DNA of 64,000 nucleotides from an uncultured Acetatifactor sp. GTDB taxonomy: Bacteria > Bacillota > Clostridia > Lachnospirales > Lachnospiraceae. Below the pieces are notes generated by a model. The model saw nothing but the letters and a program-made list of their open reading frames with translations, made no database searches and was not told the DNA's origin. The first letter of the stretch is position 1; the number at the start of each line of letters is the position of its first letter. The stretch covers positions 3,360 to 67,359 of the forward strand of contig CAJTMX010000025.1 in assembly GCA_910577235.1 (NCBI GenBank). The letters run 5' to 3'. Shown here one piece after another: positions 44,226-52,951 of this stretch. The translations under genes and the position numbers were made by a program.

Positions 44226-45239
44226 ATGGTTTCAATGAAGGATATATCCGCAGCATGCGGCGTATCGGTGGCAACGGTGAGCAAGGCGCTGAACGATCAT
44301 GGCGATATCAGCAAGGAGACAAAGGAGAGGATACGCTGTATCGCCAAGGAGATGGGCTATCTGCCCAATGCCATGGCGCGCGCGCTGAAAACCCACCGCA
44401 CATACAATATCGGCGTGCTGTTTGTGGACGAGGCCCAGAGCGGTCTGACCCATGACTATTTTTCGCAGGTGCTGGACAGCTTTAAGCGCACGGTGGAGGC
44501 CAAGGGCTATGATATCACATTCTTAAATAAGAGCGGCGCAGGCGGATTGAGCCGCATGTCCTACCTTGAACACTGCCATTACAGGGGATTTGACGGGGTG
44601 GTGATCGCCTGCGTGGATTTTTATGACGCGCAGGTTCTGGAGCTGGTGCGCAGCGATATCCCGGTGGTGACGGTGGACCACCTCTTTGACAACCACATCA
44701 ACATAACTTCCGACAATGTGAGCGGTATGGAGCAGCTGCTGCGCTATATATATGGAAAGGGACACCGCCTGATCGCCTATATCCATGGTGCAGACTCCTC
44801 GGTTACCCAGGCCAGGCTCACTTCCTTTTACCGTACTGCGGAGCTGCTTGGCCTCGCGGTACCGGCCGAATACGTGAGAGAATCTCCCTATCGCGACACC
44901 AGGAGTGCCGGAGAGATTACGGGGCAGTTGCTGGATCTGAGGAAACCGCCCACCTGCATTTTGTATCCTGATGATTTTTCGTGTTTTGGCGGTATCACTG
45001 CCATCAAAAGCAGGGGGATGCGCATACCGGAAGATATCTCCGTGGCGGGGTACGATGGTATTCGGATCGGCAGACATATTGAGACGCCGCTGACGACCTT
45101 GCGGCAGGACACCACATCGCTGGGAGTTCTGGCAGGGGAGAAATTGATCTCCCTGATCGAACATCCCAAGACCACGCTGATCGAGCAGGTGGTTGTAAAA
45201 GGCGAAATTTATCCCGGAGGAACGGTGGGAGCCGTATAG
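44226..45239 (+). CDS. LacI-family regulator of the cellobiose locus
   Basis: 337 residues. HTH: MKDISAACGVSVATVSKALN and hinge YLPNAMARALKTHRTYNIGV; then a periplasmic-binding-like sensor (FDGVVIACVDFYDAQVLELV, VVTVDHLFDNHINITSDN, ISVAGYDGIRIG). The ligand is presumably a cello-oligosaccharide or its phosphate from context. ATG 44226 has AAGGAGAG upstream. Three AAACG-type operators lie at its own, the GH94 and the transporter promoters. Confidence 0.93.
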   Translation: MVSMKDISAACGVSVATVSKALNDHGDISKETKERIRCIAKEMGYLPNAMARALKTHRTYNIGVLFVDEAQSGLTHDYFSQVLDSFKRTVEAKGYDITFLNKSGAGGLSRMSYLEHCHYRGFDGVVIACVDFYDAQVLELVRSDIPVVTVDHLFDNHINITSDNVSGMEQLLRYIYGKGHRLIAYIHGADSSVTQARLTSFYRTAELLGLAVPAEYVRESPYRDTRSAGEITGQLLDLRKPPTCILYPDDFSCFGGITAIKSRGMRIPEDISVAGYDGIRIGRHIETPLTTLRQDTTSLGVLAGEKLISLIEHPKTTLIEQVVVKGEIYPGGTVGAV

Positions 45240-45339
45240 GTATATTGCATAAACAGCGAATGTTTGTTGATTTTGTATAGCAGTTTCGCCAGTTGTTGCT
45301 ATATTTCATAAAAAAATATTAAGAATCGCAAAAAAAGTG

Positions 45340-45388
45340 TTGCAATTATACAATTAGTAGTGTATAATAAAAAACGTAAACGATTAAG
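45340..45388 (+). promoter_or_regulatory. Promoter and LacI-type operator of the sugar transporter
   Basis: TTGCAA (45340-45345), 17 bp, TATAAT (45363-45368), followed within 8 bp by GTAAACGATTAAG (45376-45388), matching the operators at 43947 and 44132. The operator covers the start of transcription. Confidence 0.85.
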
Positions 45389-45449
45389 GGAGTTGCCTTA
45401 GTCCAAACGAATTTTTATTATCACACTAAATCATAAGGGAGGATTTCAG

Positions 45450-46811
45450 ATGAAAAAGAAAGTATTAAGCGTTTTGTTGGCAGTGACCATGCTGGCAGGA
45501 ACCTTAGTGGCATGCGGATCGCAACCCAGTTCTGGTACTGGCGGCTCAGGCACGGGCGGTTCTGGCACTGCTGAAGAGGGTAAAGTGCTGAACATTTACT
45601 GCTGGAACAATGAGTTCAGAGATCGTGTTGTGGCTCTGTATCCCGGCTATACCAAGACGGATGAGACCCACGGTACCATCGGCGATGTGTCCGTAGTGTG
45701 GCATGAGACCCCCAATGAGGGCAATGCGTATCAGAATAATCTGGATGAGACACTGTTGAAACAGGAAAGCGCGGCGGCGGATGACAAGATTGACATGTTC
45801 CTGGTAGAGGCTGATTACGCGTTGAAGTATGTAGACACGGATTACACCATGGCTATTACGGATCTGGGCATCACCAGCGCGGATGTTGCCAACCAGTATA
45901 AGTACACTCAGGATGTGGTAACGGATTCCAACGGCGTTCTGAAGGGCCTTTCCTGGCAGGGCTGCCCCGGCGTTCTGTTCTACAACCGTGAGGCCGCCAA
46001 GGAAGTTTTTGGCAGTGATGATCCCGCTACTGTTCAGGAGAATGTAAAGGATTGGGCAACCTTCAATGCCACCGCCCAGACCGTATCCGAAGCAGGATAT
46101 AAGATGGTTGCTTCCGCTAACGATACCTATCGTACCTATTCTAACAATGTGACAAGCCCTTGGGTTGTTGACGGCAAGATCACTATTGACAGCAACATTA
46201 TGAACTGGGTAAATGATTCCAAGGCTCTGGTTGATGCCGGCTATACCGGAACCCATGATCTGTGGAGCGCAGACTGGAGTGCAGGTTTCTTCCCCGAGGG
46301 CAAGGTATTTTGCTACTTCGGCCCTGCTTGGTTCGTAAATTACTCCATGTCTGCCGATAAGGAAGGCAGCATCGGTTATAACGGTGGCTGGGGCGCAACC
46401 GAAGGTCCTCAGGGCTTTTTCTGGGGCGGCACATGGATCTGCGCGGCAAACGGCACCGACAACCCGAGCCTGGTAAAGGATATCATGCTGCAGATGACCA
46501 CCAATCAGGATATCATGACCAGCATCGTTACCACTTATGACGACTTTGTTAACAACAAGCCCGCTATGGAGGCTATGGCGGCTGATCCCAACTACTCCAG
46601 CAAGGTACTGGGCGGACAGAACCCTCTGGCTATGTACTGCGCAGGCGTTAACGGACTGGATCTGAGCAACCTGAGCAAGTATGATCAGGGCTGTAACGAA
46701 GAGTTCCAGAAAGCCATGAAGAACTACTTCGAGGGCAACGCAACGCTGGACGAGGCGCTGGACCTGTTCTACAAGGCAGTTGTTGAGAAATATCCCGAGC
46801 TGACCTACTAA
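45450..46811 (+). CDS. Sugar ABC transporter substrate-binding lipoprotein (CUT1)
   Basis: 453 residues. Signal peptide MKKKVLSVLLAVTMLAGTLV with lipobox LVAC (Cys22), then a Gly/Ser/Thr linker. Mature protein is a cluster-D binding protein with WQGCPGVLFYNREAAKEVFG and many aromatic residues (WGATEGPQGFFWGGTW) suited to stack sugars. Context makes cellobiose or longer cellodextrins the likely ligand. Preceded by GGGAGGA. A terminator hairpin follows, so the permeases may be expressed at a lower level by read-through. Confidence 0.93.
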   Translation: MKKKVLSVLLAVTMLAGTLVACGSQPSSGTGGSGTGGSGTAEEGKVLNIYCWNNEFRDRVVALYPGYTKTDETHGTIGDVSVVWHETPNEGNAYQNNLDETLLKQESAAADDKIDMFLVEADYALKYVDTDYTMAITDLGITSADVANQYKYTQDVVTDSNGVLKGLSWQGCPGVLFYNREAAKEVFGSDDPATVQENVKDWATFNATAQTVSEAGYKMVASANDTYRTYSNNVTSPWVVDGKITIDSNIMNWVNDSKALVDAGYTGTHDLWSADWSAGFFPEGKVFCYFGPAWFVNYSMSADKEGSIGYNGGWGATEGPQGFFWGGTWICAANGTDNPSLVKDIMLQMTTNQDIMTSIVTTYDDFVNNKPAMEAMAADPNYSSKVLGGQNPLAMYCAGVNGLDLSNLSKYDQGCNEEFQKAMKNYFEGNATLDEALDLFYKAVVEKYPELTY

Positions 46812-46833
46812 ATTAGATAGCAAATAACGGATC

Positions 46834-46875
46834 AAACCGTGCCTGCCTGCTTGGTCAGGTGGGTGCGGTTTTTCT
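46834..46875 (+). terminator. Attenuating terminator between binding protein and permeases
   Basis: AAACCG (46834-46839) / CGGTTT (46866-46871) extended by wobble pairing of TGCCTGCCTG with CAGGTGGGTG; then TTTCTT. A hairpin here is common in binding-protein operons. Confidence 0.75.
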
Positions 46876-47190
46876 TAACGACAGGGTGGGCTGCAGAGAA
46901 CTCTACCTGTCGTCAGATACAGAGCCGGCAGCAGAGTTTCTCTTAAGGTAATTGTGAAATGCCTGGAGTTTCTCTTAGGTAATTGCGAAACTCCCTTTTG
47001 TGGAGCAGGGAGTGGGCAATATATACAAAATAAGGGCGACTTGCCACCGCATCGGAGCCCGTTTTTGTATATATTGACCAGTCCCGTCACTTGTTTCAAA
47101 GAGTTTCGCAATTGTCTAGAGTTTCTCTCGGTGAAAGGAACGATGCTGCGGGCTCTGTATGAATCGGATAATAGAGATGGAGGCATGACT
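46876..47190. other. Intergenic region occupied by palindromic element B
   Basis: Apart from the palindromic element (46933-47129) the region holds only the last bases before the permease start, with GGAGG at 47179-47183. No promoter was convincing. Confidence 0.55.
46933..47129. repeat. Palindromic repeat element, copy B
   Basis: Core 46977-47117: begins AGGTAATTGCGAAACTC and ends GAGTTTCGCAATTGTCT, an inverted repeat; inside, CAATATATACAAAA and its complement TTTTTGTATATATTG lie at mirrored positions, so the whole can fold into a long hairpin. Flanks: GGAGTTTCTCTTA (46965-46977) on the left and AGAGTTTCTCTC (47118-47129) on the right. A further left copy of flank plus end, AGAGTTTCTCTTA then AGGTAATTGTGAAA (46933-46959), shows a partial second element. 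Related to copy A at 16950. Confidence 0.75.
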
Positions 47191-48105
47191 ATGAAGAGTA
47201 CACGGCGAGGAAAGGTTGTAAGCTATAATAAATGGGGATACATATTTCTGATTCCCTTTGTTGTAGTATATCTGGTGTTTTCTTTTATTCCCCTGGTAAG
47301 TACGATCTACAACAGCTTTTTTGAGAATTATCGCTCGGGCTTAACCCAGATCGGCCCCAATTTTGTGGGACTGGAGAATTTTAAGACCATTCTTACCAGC
47401 GGAGAGGTTTGGATATATGCCAAGAATACCATGATCATGTGGATATTGGGATTCATACCTCAGATCGTCATCTCGCTCCTGCTGGGAGCATGGTTTTCCG
47501 ACCCCAGCCTGCGTCTGAAGTGTCAGGGATTTTTTAAGACGGTGATCTATCTGCCGAACCTGATTATGGCATCCGCATTCGCCATGCTGTTCTTTGCCCT
47601 GTTTTCCGATGGGGGCCCCATCAATTCCCTGCTGATGCAGGCGGGGCTGATCAGCACACCGTTCAAGTTCCTGTCCAATGTTTGGAGTGCCAGATTCCTG
47701 GTGGCTGCCATGAACTGTCTGATGTGGTTCGGTAATACTACGATCCTGTTGATGGCCGGAATGATGGGAATCGATACTTCGCTGTTTGAGGCGGCCAGGG
47801 TGGACGGGGCCACATCCACGCAGGTCTTCTATAAGATCACGCTGCCGCTGCTGCGGCCGATCTTGATCTATGTGATGATAACCTCATTGATCGGCGGTCT
47901 GCAAATGTTTGATGTGCCCCAGATCCTGACTAAGGGTTCCGGAGATCCCATGCGTTCCACCATGACTTTGATCATGTACCTGAACAGACATCTGTTCAGC
48001 AAGAATTATGGTCTGGGAGGCGCGCTGTCAGTTATTTTGTTTGTGATAACCGGTGTCTTGAGCATGGTCGTGTTTAAAGTGTCTAACCAGAAAGAGATAA
48101 ATTAG
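47191..48105 (+). CDS. Sugar ABC transporter permease, MalF-like
   Basis: 304 residues, six TM helices starting with YIFLIPFVVVYLVFSFIPLV. The EAA loop EAARVDGATSTQVFYKITLP contacts the ATPase. ATG 47191 gives the best spacing to GGAGG (47179-47183); ATG 47185 is also in frame. CUT1 family, partner of the next gene and of the binding protein. Confidence 0.94.
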   Translation: MKSTRRGKVVSYNKWGYIFLIPFVVVYLVFSFIPLVSTIYNSFFENYRSGLTQIGPNFVGLENFKTILTSGEVWIYAKNTMIMWILGFIPQIVISLLLGAWFSDPSLRLKCQGFFKTVIYLPNLIMASAFAMLFFALFSDGGPINSLLMQAGLISTPFKFLSNVWSARFLVAAMNCLMWFGNTTILLMAGMMGIDTSLFEAARVDGATSTQVFYKITLPLLRPILIYVMITSLIGGLQMFDVPQILTKGSGDPMRSTMTLIMYLNRHLFSKNYGLGGALSVILFVITGVLSMVVFKVSNQKEIN

Positions 48106-48116
48106 GAGGTGGGAGC

Positions 48117-48989
48117 ATGAAAGAGGTTTCTTCAAACGGCACGAAGAAGGGAATGAATATACACGCGAGACGCGGATTAGCTTACATAGTGTTGGTTGTG
48201 ATCACTATTCTTTGCCTGTTTTGGTTTTTGCTGCTCTTTATCAATACCACAAGATCGCACTCGGAACTGAATCAGGGCTTTTCCATCATTCCCAGCAAAT
48301 ATCTGTTTTCCAATATCCAGAAACTGGTTAAAATGGGAGAACGTTTGCCGATATTGCGAGGTTTGCTGAACAGTTTGATCGTGGCGGGGTTAAGCGCGGT
48401 ACTCAGCACTTATTTTTCTGTAATGACAGCATACGCGATTCATGCGTATGATTTTAAACTTAAAAAATTCATGTTCACTTTTATCCTTATGATCATGATG
48501 ATCCCCACGCAGGTGACGGCGCTTGGATTTTTACAGTTGGTTTCCAATATGAAACTGGAGGATTCGTTTATTCCTTTGATCGTGCCGACTATCGCGGCAC
48601 CGGTCACGTTCTTTTATATGAAACAGTATATGGAGAGTTCATTGCCGTTATCATTGATCGAAGCAGCCCGTATCGATGGTTCGGGTGAGTTTAGGACTTT
48701 CAATTCCATCGTAATGCCGTTGATGAAACCCGCCATTGCGGTGCAGGCAATCTTTACTTTTGTTTCCAGCTGGAACAATTATTTCACCCCTGCTCTTATC
48801 CTGCATGAGCCCAAGATGAGAACGGTTCCCATCTTGATCGCTCAGTTGCGAAGCATGGACTGGTCCAATCTGGATACCGGTGTAGTGTACGCCATGATCG
48901 GATTATCCATTTTCCCGGTTATCATCGTTTATCTGTTCCTGTCCAAGCATATTGTGCAGGGCGTTGCCATGGGAAGTGTGAAGGGCTGA
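48117..48989 (+). CDS. Sugar ABC transporter permease, MalG-like
   Basis: 290 residues, six TM helices; EAA loop EAARIDGSGEFRTFNSIVMP. GGAGGTGGG precedes ATG 48117, 11 bp after the MalF-like gene. No ATP-binding subunit follows; CUT1 systems of Firmicutes often share an MsmK-type ATPase encoded elsewhere. Confidence 0.94.
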   Translation: MKEVSSNGTKKGMNIHARRGLAYIVLVVITILCLFWFLLLFINTTRSHSELNQGFSIIPSKYLFSNIQKLVKMGERLPILRGLLNSLIVAGLSAVLSTYFSVMTAYAIHAYDFKLKKFMFTFILMIMMIPTQVTALGFLQLVSNMKLEDSFIPLIVPTIAAPVTFFYMKQYMESSLPLSLIEAARIDGSGEFRTFNSIVMPLMKPAIAVQAIFTFVSSWNNYFTPALILHEPKMRTVPILIAQLRSMDWSNLDTGVVYAMIGLSIFPVIIVYLFLSKHIVQGVAMGSVKG

Positions 48990-49015
48990 TATCATAACTG
49001 GAGTCCTATTCTTAG

Positions 49016-49041
49016 ACTGCCACCTCATTCGGGGTGGCAGT
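49016..49041 (+). terminator. Hairpin after the transporter operon
   Basis: ACTGCCACC (49016-49024) / GGTGGCAGT (49033-49041), perfect, then TTCC. Weak T tract. Confidence 0.65.
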
Positions 49042-49199
49042 TTCCGCAGAGCATTTTATAAAAAATTTATAAAGGCTTAATTCCTGATATATTTACGGTG
49101 TAGAGGCGGCATGCTATAATTGTTGCAATAAGCTTGCTGATAACATGTGCCGAATGGTAGGAAGTATAATGCAATGATGCAGATAGGATAACATCCATT

Positions 49200-49667
49200 A
49201 TGAACAAACAGGAATTTGTGGACCGGCTGAGAGTCTCGCTGAGCGGAAAGATACCGCCGGGACAGGTGGAAGAAAATGCCCGTTATTATGAGGACTATAT
49301 TAACACCCAGATACGGCTTGGGGAGACAGAGGAAAGTGTGCTGGACGGATTGGGTGATCCCAGATTGATTGCCAGATCTATCGTTGCGGCTGAAAATGTC
49401 AGGACCGAAGGCGGCTCGGAACAGGAGTATGCCCACAGGGAGGAGCGTGAGGAGCACCCGGGGAGAAACCGGCACTTTTTACACGTAGCCAATCTGCCTG
49501 CCTGGGTGTTACCTGTGCTGGCAGGCGGTTTTCTTCTTCTGTTGCTGGTAGCTCTGGGGCTGATATTCCGCCTCGTGCTCCATATGCTGGCCTGGCTTTG
49601 GCCATTGATCGCCATTGGGATGATCGTGATTTTTTTTATAAAATTATTTCGTGATTGGTTGCATTAA
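49200..49667 (+). CDS. Membrane protein with N-terminal HAAS/DUF1700-like domain
   Basis: 155 residues. Residues 1-65 (NKQEFVDRLRVSLSGKIPPG, YYEDYINTQIRLGETEESVL, LGDPRLIARSIV) match the HAAS/DUF1700 domain found in small Firmicute membrane proteins, often next to PadR regulators. A charged linker with EEREEHPGRNRHF is followed by two TM helices (about 98-125 and 128-148). No PadR gene is adjacent. Function unknown. Confidence 0.82.
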   Translation: MNKQEFVDRLRVSLSGKIPPGQVEENARYYEDYINTQIRLGETEESVLDGLGDPRLIARSIVAAENVRTEGGSEQEYAHREEREEHPGRNRHFLHVANLPAWVLPVLAGGFLLLLLVALGLIFRLVLHMLAWLWPLIAIGMIVIFFIKLFRDWLH

Positions 49668-49737
49668 ATGAATGCATATTTTAAAATAACGGGGACATAC
49701 TACTCCTGTAACCAAAAACCAACAGGAGGAATGAATT

Positions 49738-49902
49738 ATGTCCAACAACAATCAGAACAACCAGAACAGCAATTCCAACAATTGCCAGAACAGCTATCAG
49801 GATAGCCAGAACAGCTACCAGGACAGCCAGAACAACAATAATAAGAAGAACAACCAGAATAACCAGAACAAGCAGAACAACCAGAAGAACAACAGTTTCT
49901 AA
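49738..49902 (+). CDS. Asn/Gln-rich low-complexity protein, 54 aa
   Basis: AGGAGG lies 8 bases before ATG 49738, and a terminator follows, so this is a real single-gene unit. The product is almost entirely Asn, Gln, Ser and Lys: MSNNNQNNQNSNSNNCQNSY, two copies of SYQDSQN, then a Lys/Asn/Gln tail ending NNSF. One Cys. Prion-like composition. Function unknown; spore or cell-surface roles are possible guesses. A competing frame from ATG 49731 is too close to the ribosome binding site. Confidence 0.75.
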   Translation: MSNNNQNNQNSNSNNCQNSYQDSQNSYQDSQNNNNKKNNQNNQNKQNNQKNNSF

Positions 49903-49924
49903 GGCTGCCGCGGATTTTCTGGAA

Positions 49925-49956
49925 AATAGGGGTGTCGCTTTTGCGGCATCCCTATT
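49925..49956 (+). terminator. Terminator after the Asn/Gln-rich gene
   Basis: AATAGGGGTGTCGC (49925-49938) / GCGGCATCCCTATT (49943-49956), TTTT loop, few wobble pairs. Confidence 0.8.
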
Positions 49957-50053
49957 TACATATAGGTGCGTATTGTGGTAACATTAGTTAAGTGTAAAGC
50001 ACACAGGATAAGAAACTTTCCGGGACGGTCAGATCCCAGATAATGAGGTAAGT

Positions 50054-51214
50054 ATGAGACGTTATGAATTGATAGCTCCCTGCCATTTTGGTATGGAGGC
50101 TGTATTAAAAAAAGAGATCACCGATCTGGGATATGATGTGAGCGAGACTGCGGACGGACGGATTACCTTTTTAGGAGATGAGGAGGCGCTCTGCCGGGCC
50201 AATGTGTTTCTGCGCACGGCGGAGAGAGTGCTGATCAAGGTGGGGCGCTTTAGAGCGGAGACTTTTGAAGAACTTTTTCAGGGCACGAAAGCGCTGCCCT
50301 GGGAGGAATATATTCCCCGTGACGGAAAATTCTGGGTGGCCAAGGCGGCCAGCGTCAAAAGTAAATTGTTCAGTCCTTCGGATATTCAAAGCATTATGAA
50401 AAAGGCCATGGTGGAACGAATGAGAGAGCATTATGGCCTGGAGCGTTTCCCGGAGAGCGGGGAAGCCTTTCCTGTGCGGGTATTTCTGATGAAGGACGAG
50501 GTGACGGTGGGACTGGATACCACCGGCGAATCCCTGCACAAAAGGGGGTATAGGAAACTTACGGCCAAGGCTCCCATCGCGGAGAATCTGGCGGCGGCGA
50601 TGATCCTGCTGACGCCCTGGCACGGGGACCGGATATTGGTGGACCCTTTTTGCGGCAGCGGGACCATACCCATCGAAGCGGCTATGATGGCGGCCAATAT
50701 GGCACCGGGCATGAAGAGAGGGTTCACTGCCCGGAACTGGCCTCATGTGGTGGGGGAAAAGGTGTGGCAGGATACCTTTGAGGAGGCCCGGGAATTGGTG
50801 GACCTGTCTGTGGAGACGGATATCCAGGGATACGACATGGACGATGCCATGGTATCCATTGCCAGAGAGAACGCCAAACTGGCGGGTGTGGAAAAACTTA
50901 TCCATTTTCAAAGGCGGGATGTGGCGCAGCTCTCCCATCCGAAAAAATACGGGTTTGTCATCACCAATCCGCCCTATGGGGAGCGTCTGGAGGAAAAGGA
51001 GGCTCTGCCCGGTCTGTATCGGACGATAGGCGAGCGGTTTCGGAATCTTGACGACTGGAGCCTGTATCTGATCACCTCCTATGAACAGGCGGAGCGGGAT
51101 ATTGGTCGCAAAGCAGATAAAAACAGAAAAATCTACAACGGTATGATGAAGACATATTACTATCAGTTTATGGGACCTAAACCGCCCAGACGGGGAGGCG
51201 GTCATGAAAGGTAA
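50054..51214 (+). CDS. THUMP-domain class I RNA guanine-N2 methyltransferase
   Basis: 386 residues, RlmL-N/YpsC-like, probably modifying 23S rRNA. N-terminal ferredoxin-like and THUMP region (RRYELIAPCHFGMEAVLKKE; FPVRVFLMKDEVTVGLDTTG; LHKRGYR), then a Rossmann methyltransferase: LVDPFCGSGTIPIEAA (SAM motif I) and the catalytic NPPYGERL (motif IV). GAGGTAAGT precedes ATG 50054. It overlaps the next gene by 11 bp. Confidence 0.93.
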   Translation: MRRYELIAPCHFGMEAVLKKEITDLGYDVSETADGRITFLGDEEALCRANVFLRTAERVLIKVGRFRAETFEELFQGTKALPWEEYIPRDGKFWVAKAASVKSKLFSPSDIQSIMKKAMVERMREHYGLERFPESGEAFPVRVFLMKDEVTVGLDTTGESLHKRGYRKLTAKAPIAENLAAAMILLTPWHGDRILVDPFCGSGTIPIEAAMMAANMAPGMKRGFTARNWPHVVGEKVWQDTFEEARELVDLSVETDIQGYDMDDAMVSIARENAKLAGVEKLIHFQRRDVAQLSHPKKYGFVITNPPYGERLEEKEALPGLYRTIGERFRNLDDWSLYLITSYEQAERDIGRKADKNRKIYNGMMKTYYYQFMGPKPPRRGGGHER

Positions 51215-52268
51215 AACGGACTGGAGAGGCTATAAGACACTGACTTTGTGGACTTTGCTCTGCGGTGGCTGTATGGCGGCTATGATGTGGTGGGCCGCCG
51301 GAAAGAGTATAGTCATCGCCGATACGGCTCCCGGGGACCGGGAGGGGTATGTCGCCCAGGAGGACGAGGGAGTGGAGCGCTATCGGCTGACACTGGCAGA
51401 GGAAGAGGGAAAGCCCGGACATTTCACGATCCCTGTGGCACCTGCCGTCCATGCGGAACAGATCAGTATAGAAAACCGTTATACCGAGCGTCAGCTCTGG
51501 GTCTATATTCAGGGGGCCCAGGCGGCGGATTACAGGGATTATGTGATTACCGGGGACGTCTCGCCTGTGGTGGGCGGCTGGGCCCAGCAACAGGAGGATA
51601 TGACGATCCTGAAATTACAGATGAATGCCATACAGGAATACAGCAGCGTGATGGAGGAGAACCGGCTCTATGTGGAATATATGTCGCCGGAGGAATGCTT
51701 TGAGCGGATCGTGGTCATCGATCCCCGCTGTGGTGGGGAGGACGCCGGCGTGAAGGCAAGCGGTTTACAGGAAAAGGAGATCACGCTGCAGATCGCCAGA
51801 GCGGTGAGGCAGCGGCTTGACGGCTCTGACATCAAGGTCTATTTGACGCGCCAGGAGGACGTGGATGTGGCATCGGAAGATCGTACCCTGCTGGCGAGGG
51901 AAGTAGGCGCGGACCTGTATGTGGCTGTCAGTCTGAATGGAGATGCCCAGGACCGGGAGCAGTTCGGTACGGAAGTCTGGTATAACGGAGACTATTTTCT
52001 TCCCGGATTCGGCAATCTGCAGCTTGCCGACCTGCTGGAACGGCAAGTAACGGTGGCGGTGTCAGGGCGGGCTAACGGACTGATGCTGAGTGACGATGCT
52101 GTTTTGCAGCGGCTGACTATACCGGGGGCGCTTGTAAAGGTGGGCTATCTGACCCATGAGCGGGAGGGAAAAATGCTGGGACAGCAGGGGTATGTAGATA
52201 ATGTAGCGGCGGGGATCACAGAGGCTTTGCGTCAGGCATTCGCAGAGCTGGAAAGCGAAGAATCCTGA
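51204..52268 (+). CDS. Amidase_3-like protein with degenerate active site
   Basis: 354 residues: short basic N-terminus, one TM (about 14-30), an extracellular linker domain (to about 160), then an Amidase_3 (N-acetylmuramoyl-L-alanine amidase) fold. The fold is easy to follow, but zinc ligand His1 is Cys176 (DPRCGG instead of DPGHGG), Glu190 is kept (GLQEKEITLQIA), His2 is Asn245 (SLNGDA instead of SLHxNA), and the catalytic Glu is Lys312 (LVKVGYLT instead of LVEvGFL). It should not hydrolyse peptidoglycan. Possibly a wall-binding or regulatory pseudoenzyme. Coupled to the methyltransferase gene by overlap. Confidence 0.82.
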   Translation: MKGKTDWRGYKTLTLWTLLCGGCMAAMMWWAAGKSIVIADTAPGDREGYVAQEDEGVERYRLTLAEEEGKPGHFTIPVAPAVHAEQISIENRYTERQLWVYIQGAQAADYRDYVITGDVSPVVGGWAQQQEDMTILKLQMNAIQEYSSVMEENRLYVEYMSPEECFERIVVIDPRCGGEDAGVKASGLQEKEITLQIARAVRQRLDGSDIKVYLTRQEDVDVASEDRTLLAREVGADLYVAVSLNGDAQDREQFGTEVWYNGDYFLPGFGNLQLADLLERQVTVAVSGRANGLMLSDDAVLQRLTIPGALVKVGYLTHEREGKMLGQQGYVDNVAAGITEALRQAFAELESEES

Positions 52269-52307
52269 GAACGGTTTCTGCGAATATACGGGAGAGGTGA
52301 CGGATAT

Positions 52308-52928
52308 ATGATAAAAAAGATCGTTTTTGCTACCGGCAACGCCGGAAAGATTAAGGAGATACAGGCGATTCTGGCGGATATGGGTCTGGAGGTAATATCC
52401 ATGAAGGAGGCGGGAGTCTCAGCGGATATCGAGGAAAGCGGCGCAACCTACGAAGAGAACGCGCTGATCAAATCCAGAGCTGTGGCTGCTTGTCTTGAGA
52501 AAATGGGACAACGGCAGGATACTGTGGTGATGGCGGATGATTCCGGGCTGGAGATCGATCATTTAAACGGAGAGCCGGGAGTATATTCTGCCCGTTATAT
52601 GGGGGAGGACACTTCCTATCATATAAAAAACGCCAATCTTATCAGTCGTCTGGAGGGTGTGGAGGATGCCCGGCGGACGGCGCGGTTTGTATGCGCCATT
52701 GCGGCGGTGCTGCCGGACGGAAGAGAACTTACCAGCCGGGGCGTCATAGAGGGGCGTATCGGCTATGAGGAAAAGGGAACTAACGGATTTGGATATGATC
52801 CGATCTTCCATGTCCCTATGTTTGGCCGAACTACGGCAGAATTGAGCGAGGAGGAAAAAAACCGGGTCAGTCACCGCGGAAACGCGCTGCGGGAAATGAA
52901 ACGGCAGCTGCAGCGTATTATGGTGTAA
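52308..52928 (+). CDS. rdgB: XTP/dITP diphosphatase (RdgB/HAM1)
   Basis: 206 residues. Hydrolyses non-canonical purine NTPs (XTP, dITP) to keep them out of DNA and RNA. FATGNAGKIKEIQAIL, MADDSGLEIDHLNGEPGVYS, TNGFGYDPIFHVP and the end SHRGNALREMKRQL are the family signature. GGAGAGGTGA precedes ATG 52308. Followed closely by the phosphoesterase gene, an arrangement common in Clostridia. Confidence 0.96.
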   Translation: MIKKIVFATGNAGKIKEIQAILADMGLEVISMKEAGVSADIEESGATYEENALIKSRAVAACLEKMGQRQDTVVMADDSGLEIDHLNGEPGVYSARYMGEDTSYHIKNANLISRLEGVEDARRTARFVCAIAAVLPDGRELTSRGVIEGRIGYEEKGTNGFGYDPIFHVPMFGRTTAELSEEEKNRVSHRGNALREMKRQLQRIMV

Positions 52929-52951
52929 GATGAGCGGGAGGAACATGTTCC

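Noticed and set aside
45546..46835. 429-codon minus-strand frame opposite the binding protein
   Set aside because: The plus strand encodes a complete lipoprotein; the minus frame lacks a start signal.
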